From the NCBI RefSeq assembly GCF_002257665.1, contig NZ_MQWB01000001.1, positions 680,502 through 744,501 on the forward strand: a stretch of 64,000 bases of DNA, written 5' to 3'. The DNA is from Rubricoccus marinus (lineage in GTDB: Bacteria; Bacteroidota; Rhodothermia; Rhodothermales; Rubricoccaceae). Both the position numbers and the translations under genes were made by a program. The first letter of the stretch is position 1; each line of letters begins with the position of its first letter. The notes under the pieces were generated by a model. It was not told where the DNA came from. It ran no database searches and saw nothing but the letters and a program-made list of their open reading frames with translations. Shown here piece by piece: positions 14,679 through 22,738 of this stretch.

Positions 14679-16904
14679 ATGAGCGACACGCCCCTTCCAC
14701 CCAACCCCTTCGAGGGCGATCCCGACGACACCAACCCGTTCACGGGGGGTATCGGAGACGGCTCCTCGCACGAGAGCACGGCCCCTGGCGCGAGCGACTT
14801 CTTCGGCGGCGCGTTTTCCGACGAGGACTTCGAGCCCGCGCTTGAAGCCGCCAGCTTCGCCGGAGGCGCGGACTCGTACTTCGAGGACGCGGCTTCCGTA
14901 GAGGCCGTTTCGCCAGAGGCCGTAGCCGAGATGCCGGTAGAGGAGGGCGACGCCCTCGTCGCGGCCCCCGTCGCGCGCCCGCGGCGCCGACGCGCCCGCA
15001 AAGCGGCAGGTAAGTCTTCTCGCTCGCGCGGGACGCAGCAGATCGTGCTCGGCATCAACGTGACGCCGACGCACGTCTACGGCGTGTTGCTCAAGAGCGA
15101 GGGGAGCGGGAACTACTCGGCGCTTCAGACGCTTTCGCGCGTCCGGAACCAGAACGCGGAGGACACCTCTGGCGCGATGACGCCTTCGGACGTGGGCATC
15201 GCCGACCTCGACGGCGCGGGGCTCGACGACGGCTCGGTCCGCTTCGGCAGCGGCCAGGAACTCGACTTCACGGGCGAGTTCGACGGGATCGCTACGCCGG
15301 GTGACGTAGGCATCGACATGGGCGCCATCGGGCAGCCGAGAGCGGCGGCCCAGCCCATCGTGTTCGAGCTGCGCGACATGCTGGAAGAGCTCGCGCAGAG
15401 CGGCTACGACAAGCCAGCGCTTGCCTTCGGCATCGCTCCGCCGGATGTCGAGTACTTCGAAGTGCTCGTCCCGGCAGACAAGAAGGCGAAGAAGGCCAAG
15501 AAGAGCAAGAAGGGCGAAGAGACAGCGCCCGTGACGGTAAAGCGGGACAAGCTCGTCTCGCTTCTCCCGCCGTCTCAGCCCGGCCGCGAGATCGACACCG
15601 ACCGCGTGGCGTTCGTGCCGATGACGAAGCGGGAGGGCCGGCCTCGCTACCTCGCGATCATCCCGCAGCCGACGGACCCCGTCGTGCCGGCGATCTCGAT
15701 GCTCCGCGAGCAGTCCAAGCACCGTCGGACGGCGTTCAAGACCATCGAGGCCGAGGTGCCGCTCCTGATGGGCTTGGCGGCCCTCGCGTGCCCCTCCGAG
15801 CCTCACGAGAACACCGCCGTTGTGCGCGTGGGCGCCGAGGACACGCTTGTGCTCCTGCTTTCCGGCGGCGAGCTCCACCACATGGAGCCCATGCAGAGCG
15901 TGACGGCCTACGACGGCCCGGACACGATCTGCTCGCGCGTGCTGCTCCAGCAGGACGTCCAGGGCGTCGGGACGGTCCACAACGTGGTCGTGCTCGCAGA
16001 CGAGCGGCAGGATGACCTGGTGCAGGGCTTCTCCGCGTTCTACCCGGACGCCCGCGTCGAGTCGCTCGGCGCGCTCCTCGGAGACCTCGGCGTGATCTCG
16101 CCAGAGGCCCCTGGCGCGGACGAGGACCCGAAGGTCCTAGGAGCGGAGTCCGTGGAGGCCGCTGGCGCCGCGCTGTCCATCCTCGGCGGGAAGAACAGCT
16201 ATTTCCCAGACGCCAACCTCCTGCCCAAGGCGCTTCGCAAGAAGAAGCGCCGGATGGACCTCACGTTTGGCTGGCACACCCTCGTTGTAGGCGTGCTGCT
16301 CTTCCTGAGCGTCGTCTTCTTTATCGGCCTCTACTTCACCCAGGCGAGCGACATCGCCGAGCGGGAGCAGACGCTGGCGGAGTACCCGCCAGAGGCCACC
16401 ATGGCCGTTCCGGAGCTCCAGATGCGGATCGACAGCCTGCGCCAGGCGCAGATGGAGATCACCAGCGCGCTTGCGGCGATGGACTCCCTGCTCTACGGGA
16501 CCGACCGCTGGACGCAGGAGCTAGTGCGCACCTCGCGCGCCGTCAGCGCCTCTGGCGGCGTCTGGTTCGAGGACTGGCAGCCCAACGGCGCCTCCGTGGC
16601 GCTTCACGGCTTCGCGACGTCCCGCGCCCGGGTCGTCAGCCTCGCGCAGCGCTTGGACGCGGTCATCGAACAGGTGACGTACCAGGACACCCGCGGCTAT
16701 CCGGTCTACGAGTTCCGCCTCGATATGCCCTCGCCGATCGAGTTGCCGCAGACGGCCAAGTACCTCCGGGCACAACTCGGCGAGCCCGTGCCGCCAGCTC
16801 TGGACGCCCTCGCGGGTCTGGACGCCGCGGCGCCCGTGGCCGCGCAAGCCGCCCCGCCAGAGGCCTCTGGCGAGCCCGCGCCCACCACCCCCGACAACAA
16901 CTAA
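14679..16904 (+). CDS. PilM-PilN fusion (GspL-like)
   Basis: A 741-residue protein combining two pilus platform components. Residues 1-120 are acidic, disordered and rich in asparagine-proline-phenylalanine-like patches. Residues ~125-500 look like the actin-like PilM fold (QIVLGINVTPTHVYGVLLKS, VVRVGAEDTLVLLLSGGEL). One membrane helix (about 529-553, LVVGVLLFLSVVFFIGLYF) leads to a periplasmic coiled region and a ferredoxin-like PilN domain (VWFEDWQPNGASVALHGFA, ARVVSLAQRLDAVIEQVTY). In classical pili PilM and PilN are separate and PilN's N-terminal peptide docks on PilM; here they are one chain, as in GspL of type II secretion. It is followed 18 bases later by the PilO-PilP gene. Confidence 0.82.
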   Translation: MSDTPLPPNPFEGDPDDTNPFTGGIGDGSSHESTAPGASDFFGGAFSDEDFEPALEAASFAGGADSYFEDAASVEAVSPEAVAEMPVEEGDALVAAPVARPRRRRARKAAGKSSRSRGTQQIVLGINVTPTHVYGVLLKSEGSGNYSALQTLSRVRNQNAEDTSGAMTPSDVGIADLDGAGLDDGSVRFGSGQELDFTGEFDGIATPGDVGIDMGAIGQPRAAAQPIVFELRDMLEELAQSGYDKPALAFGIAPPDVEYFEVLVPADKKAKKAKKSKKGEETAPVTVKRDKLVSLLPPSQPGREIDTDRVAFVPMTKREGRPRYLAIIPQPTDPVVPAISMLREQSKHRRTAFKTIEAEVPLLMGLAALACPSEPHENTAVVRVGAEDTLVLLLSGGELHHMEPMQSVTAYDGPDTICSRVLLQQDVQGVGTVHNVVVLADERQDDLVQGFSAFYPDARVESLGALLGDLGVISPEAPGADEDPKVLGAESVEAAGAALSILGGKNSYFPDANLLPKALRKKKRRMDLTFGWHTLVVGVLLFLSVVFFIGLYFTQASDIAEREQTLAEYPPEATMAVPELQMRIDSLRQAQMEITSALAAMDSLLYGTDRWTQELVRTSRAVSASGGVWFEDWQPNGASVALHGFATSRARVVSLAQRLDAVIEQVTYQDTRGYPVYEFRLDMPSPIELPQTAKYLRAQLGEPVPPALDALAGLDAAAPVAAQAAPPEASGEPAPTTPDNN
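16855..16872. repeat. Tail-to-tail decamer palindrome inside the PilM-PilN gene
   Basis: CGCCAGAGGCCTCTGGCG in the last codons, encoding part of a proline- and alanine-rich tail (PPEASGEPAP). It shows how the repeat is tolerated in disordered protein ends. Confidence 0.8.
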
Positions 16905-16922
16905 CCCTGGACCCCAACGGTC

Positions 16923-17972
16923 ATGAGTAACGAAGTCCTCAACACGCTCATCCTAGCGGCCTTCCTCGCGGTCGCCGCAGGGTCCGGGTACTATATCACG
17001 CAGAAACAGCAGCCCGCCGAGATCGAGGCGCTCGACGAAGAGATCGAGGCCATCGAGAACCGGAAGGCGGAGGTAGAAACCCTGATCGCCGAGCAAGCGA
17101 TGGCGGACGAAGACGCCGCGCTCGCGCTGCAGCGCTGGAACACCCGCTACAAGGTGCTCCCGTCGTCGCTGTCGTCTGCCGACGTGGTGGCGTACCTCAA
17201 CGCGCTGTCCTCCCGCGGCTTCCGCACGTTCGACCTCTCGCTTTCAGGCCAGACCCAGGGCGGCACGTCGAGCTACTACACGTACTCGGTCAACGGGCAG
17301 GCCTACTTCGAGAGCCTCTTCTCGTTTATCTGGCACGTGGAGAACAACCGCGGGATGTACCGCATCCGCGACCTCAACGTCAAGAAGCTGGTCACGACCG
17401 TGACCGACGGCGACGTAGAGCGCCAGGTGGTCCTCGCCGAGTTCTCGATGGAAGTCGACGCCTTCTACGGCGCCCACAGCCAGATCTCCGCGCCCGACAG
17501 CGTAACCGCTCTCCCGGCCGCAGCCTACCCGCCGCGCCGCGCTGCGACGAACCCGTTCTATCCCTACATCCTCGAGACGCTTCCGCCCAACTCGGACGAC
17601 CTCGTGGACGTGGAGTCGGACAGCCTCTCAGCCGTGATCGGCGGAACGGCCGTCTTTATGCGGGAGGGCGAGATGCGGCAGCTCCGCACGGGCGACCGCG
17701 TCTACCTCGGACGCATCAGCTCGATCGACGCGCGCACCGCGCGGGTCGTGATCAGCCTCAACAAGGGGGGCATCCGCGAACGCGTGGAAGTCGACCTCAA
17801 CACGGGCGCCCGGTACCGCCAGGCCCTCGGCGACGCCTCGCTGCGCCGCGGCCCCGCCGCCGGCCCGGTCCTCGAAGCCGCTCCGCCCGCCCCGGGCACG
17901 CCAGAGGCCGAGGGGCACTCGCTGTACCAGAGCGCGGAGATCCCGCGCACGCCGCAGCCTTCCGACGACTAA
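16923..17972 (+). CDS. PilO-PilP fusion
   Basis: A 349-residue inner-membrane protein. One N-terminal helix (residues 8-26) is followed by a coiled coil (about 32-66, PAEIEALDEEIEAIENRKAE) and a PilO-like periplasmic domain (VVAYLNALSSRGFRTFDLSL ... YRIRDLNVKKL). After a proline-rich linker, residues ~232-290 (AVFMREGEMRQLRTGDRVY, ARVVISLNKGGIRERVEVDL) match the small beta domain of PilP/GspC that contacts the secretin. PilO and PilP are normally two proteins. Placed between PilM-PilN and the secretin, it completes the alignment complex in canonical M-N-O-P-Q order. Confidence 0.78.
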   Translation: MSNEVLNTLILAAFLAVAAGSGYYITQKQQPAEIEALDEEIEAIENRKAEVETLIAEQAMADEDAALALQRWNTRYKVLPSSLSSADVVAYLNALSSRGFRTFDLSLSGQTQGGTSSYYTYSVNGQAYFESLFSFIWHVENNRGMYRIRDLNVKKLVTTVTDGDVERQVVLAEFSMEVDAFYGAHSQISAPDSVTALPAAAYPPRRAATNPFYPYILETLPPNSDDLVDVESDSLSAVIGGTAVFMREGEMRQLRTGDRVYLGRISSIDARTARVVISLNKGGIRERVEVDLNTGARYRQALGDASLRRGPAAGPVLEAAPPAPGTPEAEGHSLYQSAEIPRTPQPSDD

Positions 17973-18014
17973 GCGCCTCCGGCGCCAGAGGCCACGCGCT
18001 TGGCCTCTGGCGCA

Positions 18015-18029
18015 CAAGGTGACCGCTCC
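18015..18029 (+). repeat. Second copy of the 15-bp shared sequence
   Basis: Exact match to 11183-11197 (CAAGGTGACCGCTCC), upstream of the secretin. TACTTGTA, loosely like the window's -7 boxes, lies at 18057-18064, 28 bases before the start. Confidence 0.4.
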
Positions 18030-18092
18030 GGTTTAGGGCGCTGCCCCACCCGCCGATACTTGTACACCCCCGACCGCCTCCTGGGCGAACCC

Positions 18093-19505
18093 ATGACCCC
18101 GACCCGCCTCTCGCGCTCCGTATCTCGATACGCGATGGTGGCCCTCGTGGCCGCCGCTGGCCTCGCCGCCACCTACGGTGCCGCGCCCGCCGCCAACGCC
18201 CAAACCCGCACCGTCCGCGCCTACATCCCGCCAGACGAGCTCGTCTCGTTCCCTGCTGGGATGCCGATGGACGAGTTCATCAGCCTCGTCAACCCCGTCT
18301 TCCGCCGTGTAACGGGGAAGAGCGTGGTGGACCCCGAGGACCGCGAGGATCCGATCGGCGTCTCGCTCAACGGCGTCCACTTCGTTGACGCGTTCGAGCT
18401 CGTCCTGGACCGCCAGAACCTCGACTTCCGCGAGACGGAGGGCTACTTCATCATCGAGGAGCCTGCGGTCATCATCGACCAGACGATCGTCGCGACGACG
18501 TCGGACCAGCAGACGATCACGCAGATCGACGCCGGGCCTCGCGCCGTTGGCGGAGGTTCGAACGCAGCATCTGTCTCGGCACAAGAGCGTGAGATCCACA
18601 TCTCGGCCATCGTGTTCGAACTCAACCGCAACAAGTCCCGCGAGGTGGGCACCAACTGGGCCTCCATCTTTGGAGAGGCGTCTGCTGAGAGCGGCGCCTC
18701 GACAGGCGGTAACACGGGTGGTGGCACCCAGGGTGAAAGCTCTGGCGTGACCTTCTTCCTCGACGCTGGTTCGTTCTTCGACGCGCTGGACGGCTTTATC
18801 CAGGCCAGCTCCGACCGCGTGCCACTGAGCCAGCTTGCGAGCCTGTTCCGCTACTTCGAGGAGAACGGCTACGGCCAGACTCTCGCGTCGCCAAGCGTGA
18901 CCGTGCGCAGCGGCATCCAGGGCAAGATGCAGTCCGGTGAGGACATCCCGATCAACACGCGGGACTTCCAGGGCAACACGCTCACGCAGTTCATTTCCAC
19001 CGGTACCATCATCGACGTGACGCCTACGCTGATCGTGGAGGAGGTCGACGGTCAGGAGATCGAGTTCATCCACCTCGACGTCAAGGTGGAGAAGAGCAAC
19101 TCTCGCATCATCAACGGCAGCGTCGGCGTGTTCAAGAACGACGTGCAGACCGAGGTGATGCTGCTCGACGGTGAGATGACGGCCATCGGTGGCCTGACCT
19201 CGACCGACGAGACGTATTCCCGTAAGGGTGTGCCGATCCTCAAGGACATCCCGATCCTGAGCTTCATCTTCGGCTACACGTCTCGTCAGGAGACGCAGAA
19301 GGAACTCGTTGTCGTGCTCCAGGCTGAGGTCATGGACGACCTCCGCACCCGGATGCGTGCCCCGAGCCGCGACGGGGAGATCCTCGAGGATGCCCGCGAC
19401 CGCGTCCGCCAGCGCCTCAACCGTCTCAACGACGGCGCCGGTGACCGCATGGAGGACCTCGACACGATGGGCCCCATCGAAGTCGACGCCCGCGACCGCC
19501 GCTAA
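18093..19505 (+). CDS. Secretin, PilQ/GspD-like, short form
   Basis: A 470-residue outer-membrane secretin. A signal peptide (about residues 1-36, ending AAPAANAQ) precedes one N-terminal STN/N0-like domain (IGVSLNGVHFVDAFELVLDR, LDFRETEGYFIIEE). The N1-N3 ring domains of GspD and the AMIN domains of PilQ are missing; instead a short linker leads to the beta-barrel domain with GYGQTLASPSVTVRSG, VTPTLI, and the signature VMLLDGEMTAIGGL and GVPILKDIPILSFIFG. About 60 residues follow the barrel, perhaps a pilotin-binding tail. The shortened periplasmic part suits a system in which the fused PilO-PilP spans the gap. No full decamer is found in the gene, although it is dense in its neighbours. ATG 18093 is chosen because it begins the signal peptide. 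Confidence 0.88.
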   Translation: MTPTRLSRSVSRYAMVALVAAAGLAATYGAAPAANAQTRTVRAYIPPDELVSFPAGMPMDEFISLVNPVFRRVTGKSVVDPEDREDPIGVSLNGVHFVDAFELVLDRQNLDFRETEGYFIIEEPAVIIDQTIVATTSDQQTITQIDAGPRAVGGGSNAASVSAQEREIHISAIVFELNRNKSREVGTNWASIFGEASAESGASTGGNTGGGTQGESSGVTFFLDAGSFFDALDGFIQASSDRVPLSQLASLFRYFEENGYGQTLASPSVTVRSGIQGKMQSGEDIPINTRDFQGNTLTQFISTGTIIDVTPTLIVEEVDGQEIEFIHLDVKVEKSNSRIINGSVGVFKNDVQTEVMLLDGEMTAIGGLTSTDETYSRKGVPILKDIPILSFIFGYTSRQETQKELVVVLQAEVMDDLRTRMRAPSRDGEILEDARDRVRQRLNRLNDGAGDRMEDLDTMGPIEVDARDRR

Positions 19506-19528
19506 GCCCCGCCTCTGGCGACGGGTCC

Positions 19529-19565
19529 GCGCCCCGGCTCTCTCACGAGGGCCGGGGCGCTTTCT
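19529..19565 (+). terminator. Intrinsic terminator after the secretin
   Basis: GCGCCCCGGC (19529-19538) pairs with GCCGGGGCGC (19551-19560) and is followed by TTTCTGTT. It closes the pilus-like operon. Confidence 0.75.
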
Positions 19566-19575
19566 GTTGGCGTAG

Positions 19576-19593
19576 GCCTCTGGCGCCAGAGGC
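19576..19593. repeat. Head-to-head decamer palindrome between convergent genes
   Basis: GCCTCTGGCGCCAGAGGC between the secretin and the dynamin-like gene, which converge. A further decamer (near 19619) touches the latter's stop. Confidence 0.85.
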
Positions 19594-19627
19594 GGAATCC
19601 GGACTTGATCCGGAGAACCGCCAGAGG

Positions 19628-21400
19628 CTACACGCCTTCGGCGGCGCCGTAGCGGCGCGCCACCTCGGCGCCGATGGCATCGGCCTCGGCTTCCAGGCGG
19701 TCGGCCTCGGCGCGGTCGGTACGGGCAGCCTCGCGTTGCTCGGCCACGAGGGTGTCCAATGGCTCGACGAGGGCGCGGACGCGGCCTACTGCTTTGTCGG
19801 CCTCCTGCCCGAGTTCGGTCCTGAGCACGCGGCCGATCTCTTCCCGTAAGGCGGAAACGCGGTCTGTGAAGTCCTTGACGGCGCGGCGGCGCTGCATGGG
19901 CAGGACCACGAAGCCCAGCGTCGCGATGGCGCCCGTGGCGAGAATGCCCCCGGTCACGTCCAGGACCGTCGCGAAGATGAGCGCCACGCCGATCGCGCCG
20001 ATCCCCGCCGCGGTCATGCCCCCAACGGTCAGCGCCGAGCGGGCGTTTTCGAGGATGCGCCGCGCTTCCTCGTCGAGGTCGATGGTGTCGAGCGCGCGCC
20101 GGGTCTCGCGGACGGCGTCGCGCAGGATGGCGTCTCTGTCGTGGATGAAGGAGTCGCCGGCCGTCGTTTCGTTTCTCTGGCGGAGCGCCGAGAGCCGGTT
20201 GTAGACGTCGCGCCAGAGGTCGTGCGCGTGGCGCAAGAGGCCGTCGGCACTTTCGCCGATGCGTGCCTCGATGCCCTTTTCGGCATCGCGGACTACCTGC
20301 CGGTTGAACTCGTCCTGGAACGCGGCGCGATCGCGCAAGAGGCCGATCTTGCTCACGCGGATGGTGTCGTCTAAAAAGCGGGCGCCGCGCTTCTCCATCT
20401 CCAGAAGCTGCCGGTCCACCTCGCTAACGGAGCCGCCGACGACCTCGGCCATCGTGCTCTCGGCCTGGGCGAACCGCTCCTGCAACGCGCCGAGCGCTGC
20501 CGCGTCCTCTTCCAAGTGAGCGTGCCGCTCGTCCAGCCTCTGGCGGGCGCGGCTCAGGAGCGCGCGCGTGGCGTCCAGCGGGGCAGAAAGCTTGAGCGAG
20601 AGGCGGGCGTCAGCGGTCAGCGTCTCGCGGATAAACCGCTCGAACGCGCCAAAGCGGCTCTCGTCCCATGAGGGGTGCGTTTGCGGGGCCTCTGGCGATT
20701 CCAGCTTGGCCTCCAACGCCTTCCGCGCGGCGACGGGAAAGGTGATCGGCGCCTGGCCCATCATGGCCGTGAGCCCGTCGCGCACGTGCGCGAGGACTTG
20801 CTGAAGCGCCTCCTCGCCAGAGGCCAGGTCGGATTTGTTGACGGCGACGACGAGGCGTCGCCCCCAGGTCTCGCGGACATACTCCAGGAACTGGCGCTCG
20901 CTTTCGCTCAGCGGACGCTCCACGCTCGTCACGAACAGCACCAGGTCGGCGCGGGGCACGAAGTCCTCGGTCAGGGCTTGGTGCTCCTTGATGATGGAGT
21001 TCGTGCCCGGCGTGTCCACGAGCGCGAGGTGCTGCAGAAACGGAGCGGGTAGGCGGCGCTCGGTGACGAACTCGCTCCGGCGATGCGTCTCCTCCGTGTC
21101 CCCGTGCCGCAGGACCGTGATCTTGTCTGTCGTGGGGACGGGGCCCTCTTCCATCACGCGCTTCCCAAACAGGGCGTTAACGAGCGTGGATTTCCCTGCG
21201 TTGAACTCCCCCGCGACGACGAACAGGAACAACTCGCCGAGGCCGCTCGCAAGGTCTGCCAAGCGGCGTTGTTCGTCGCCAGAGGCCCCCGCGCGATCGA
21301 GGAGCGCGCCGAGGTCCGTAAGAAGCGCGCGTTCCCGCTGGAGCAACGCGTCAGCCTCTGGCGGGAGGCTGGCGGGGAGGGGAGCAGGAGCGGATGGCAT
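19628..21400 (-). CDS. Bacterial dynamin-like GTPase
   Basis: A 590-residue large GTPase. G1 (GEFNAGKST) is at residues 64-72, the threonine of G2 in PVPTTDKIT, G3 in LVDTPGTNS near 130 and G4 in VNKSDL near 188. A long helical stalk follows, and a hydrophobic hairpin at about 460-500 (AAGIGAIGVALIFATVLDVTGG, ATGAIATLGFVVLP) acts as the membrane-binding paddle. The domain order and length match bacterial dynamin-like proteins, which remodel or protect membranes and have been tied to envelope stress and phage defence. It is a single gene, whereas many bacterial dynamins occur in pairs. ATG 21400 sits before the predicted helical start, with a TAGATTGC box upstream. Confidence 0.88.
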   Translation of the reverse strand: MPSAPAPLPASLPPEADALLQRERALLTDLGALLDRAGASGDEQRRLADLASGLGELFLFVVAGEFNAGKSTLVNALFGKRVMEEGPVPTTDKITVLRHGDTEETHRRSEFVTERRLPAPFLQHLALVDTPGTNSIIKEHQALTEDFVPRADLVLFVTSVERPLSESERQFLEYVRETWGRRLVVAVNKSDLASGEEALQQVLAHVRDGLTAMMGQAPITFPVAARKALEAKLESPEAPQTHPSWDESRFGAFERFIRETLTADARLSLKLSAPLDATRALLSRARQRLDERHAHLEEDAAALGALQERFAQAESTMAEVVGGSVSEVDRQLLEMEKRGARFLDDTIRVSKIGLLRDRAAFQDEFNRQVVRDAEKGIEARIGESADGLLRHAHDLWRDVYNRLSALRQRNETTAGDSFIHDRDAILRDAVRETRRALDTIDLDEEARRILENARSALTVGGMTAAGIGAIGVALIFATVLDVTGGILATGAIATLGFVVLPMQRRRAVKDFTDRVSALREEIGRVLRTELGQEADKAVGRVRALVEPLDTLVAEQREAARTDRAEADRLEAEADAIGAEVARRYGAAEGV

Positions 21401-21422
21401 GGGGCGAGTCGGGGACGGGAGG

Positions 21423-21430
21423 GCAATCTA
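21423..21430 (-). promoter_or_regulatory. Candidate -7 promoter box (TAGATTGC)
   Basis: On the minus strand, 22 bases upstream of the dynamin-like start; belongs to the TAnnTTnn set. Confidence 0.35.
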
Positions 21431-21574
21431 GGCCCGCGCCAGAGGCTCTCTGAGGTCCCAATTCGGCATCCCTTCTCGGAACTCCGGTCCGGGCCGTGGG
21501 TTGGGATCGGAAGCGTGCCACGGAATTAGCACGGCGCACATATCGCGCTGTTGCCCCCGCTCTAGCGCGTTTCC

Positions 21575-21582
21575 TACCTTTC
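21575..21582 (+). promoter_or_regulatory. Candidate promoter of the outer-membrane protein
   Basis: TACCTTTC resembles the TAnnTTTG -7 element of Bacteroidota, and a TTG (21551-21553) lies 21 bases upstream, the expected -33 spacing. It is 45 bases before the start of a gene that looks highly expressed. The best promoter candidate in the window. Confidence 0.45.
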
Positions 21583-21627
21583 CTACTGCACTTCCTCACC
21601 CGCACCCTCCTTAAGAGGCCCCCTTCC

Positions 21628-22731
21628 ATGCTGAATGTTGCACTCGTCGGCCTTCTGGCCGGATCCCTCCTGTCTGCTAACCCCACAGGTGGGGACGGTG
21701 ACAAGGACGGGACCAAGAGCAAAAAGGCCGACGCTCAGGAGTCCGTCTTGATCGTCGGTGATAACGCTGAGTTGTCCCCCACCGTTGACACGTACGCTCT
21801 CGGTCGCCCCTCGGCTGCCTCCCCCATCAAGTTCTGGATCGAGTACGGCTTCGGCGGTGCTGACGAGATCTACGACACCGCAGGCGAGGCTCAGGAGCCG
21901 AGCGTTGGCGGTGGCGCCATCATCGGTGGAGACGCCGAGATCAACTCGCAGCGCGCTGCGGTTGGCCTCCAGATCAACCCGATCAGCTTCTCGAAGTTCA
22001 GCGTCGGCGTCGGCGGTGTCCTGACGGGCGCGAAGAACACGATCTCCGGCACGGCTGGCCCGTTCTCTCAGACCGGTGACGAGCTCTCGAGCGATTTCAG
22101 CGTTCAGAACGTCAAGATCTTCGCATCTGCTCGCGGCAAGGTTCTCGGCATCCACGGCGGCTACATGCTCGACCTCGGTGACGACCAGGAGTTCAACGAG
22201 AACGGTCTCCCGATCGACATCTCGCGCTCCGACAACCGTGACGCGATCCAGCTCGGCGTCGACTTCGATTACCCGGCTCGCGGCTTCCGCGTCTTCGGTG
22301 GCATCGACCGGTACATCATCCTCGAGAACTGCGACGTGTACCCCGCTCCGTGCAACAACTCGACGGGCCCTGACGGCAACAACGAAGACCTCTTCGGCGA
22401 GGAGGGCGACGGCGTCTGGAACTTCGTCCTCGGAACGGGCCTGCGGGTCTCCTTCGCAGAGGTCGGCGTTGCAGCCCAGATCGTCGCTCGCGACCGTCAG
22501 CCGGTTGACCGCAACGGTGCAGGCACCGCAGGCACGACCGAGAACATCGGTGGTTACGTCAGCACGCTCTCCCCGTACCTCCGCGTCAAGCCGCCGAGCC
22601 TTCCCGCCTCCCTCTACGTGAAGGGCGGTCTGCAGGACGAGTACAACGTGTACGGCCTGCCGATCGACGGCGCGAACGGTCCTAAGCCGACCTTCGGCCT
22701 GACCTTCGGTCTCTCTGTCGGCTTCGAATGA
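21628..22731 (+). CDS. Outer-membrane beta-barrel protein
   Basis: A 367-residue exported protein. A short hydrophobic start (MLNVALVGLLAGSLLSA) is followed by an acidic/lysine linker and then alternating, aromatic-ended strands (KFWIEYGFGG, FSVGVGGVLTGAKN, KIFASARGKVLGIHGGYML, NFVLGTGLRVSF) ending in phenylalanine-glutamate (LTFGLSVGFE), the typical barrel C-terminus. No specific family is recognised. The signal peptide lacks a clear basic start, which is unusual. Codon use differs from its neighbours, with frequent GTT, GGT and TCT codons, and I see no decamer copy within 1.1 kb. Together with the promoter and terminator around it, this suggests an abundant, selected gene. Confidence 0.78.
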   Translation: MLNVALVGLLAGSLLSANPTGGDGDKDGTKSKKADAQESVLIVGDNAELSPTVDTYALGRPSAASPIKFWIEYGFGGADEIYDTAGEAQEPSVGGGAIIGGDAEINSQRAAVGLQINPISFSKFSVGVGGVLTGAKNTISGTAGPFSQTGDELSSDFSVQNVKIFASARGKVLGIHGGYMLDLGDDQEFNENGLPIDISRSDNRDAIQLGVDFDYPARGFRVFGGIDRYIILENCDVYPAPCNNSTGPDGNNEDLFGEEGDGVWNFVLGTGLRVSFAEVGVAAQIVARDRQPVDRNGAGTAGTTENIGGYVSTLSPYLRVKPPSLPASLYVKGGLQDEYNVYGLPIDGANGPKPTFGLTFGLSVGFE

Positions 22732-22738
22732 TCCCGCA

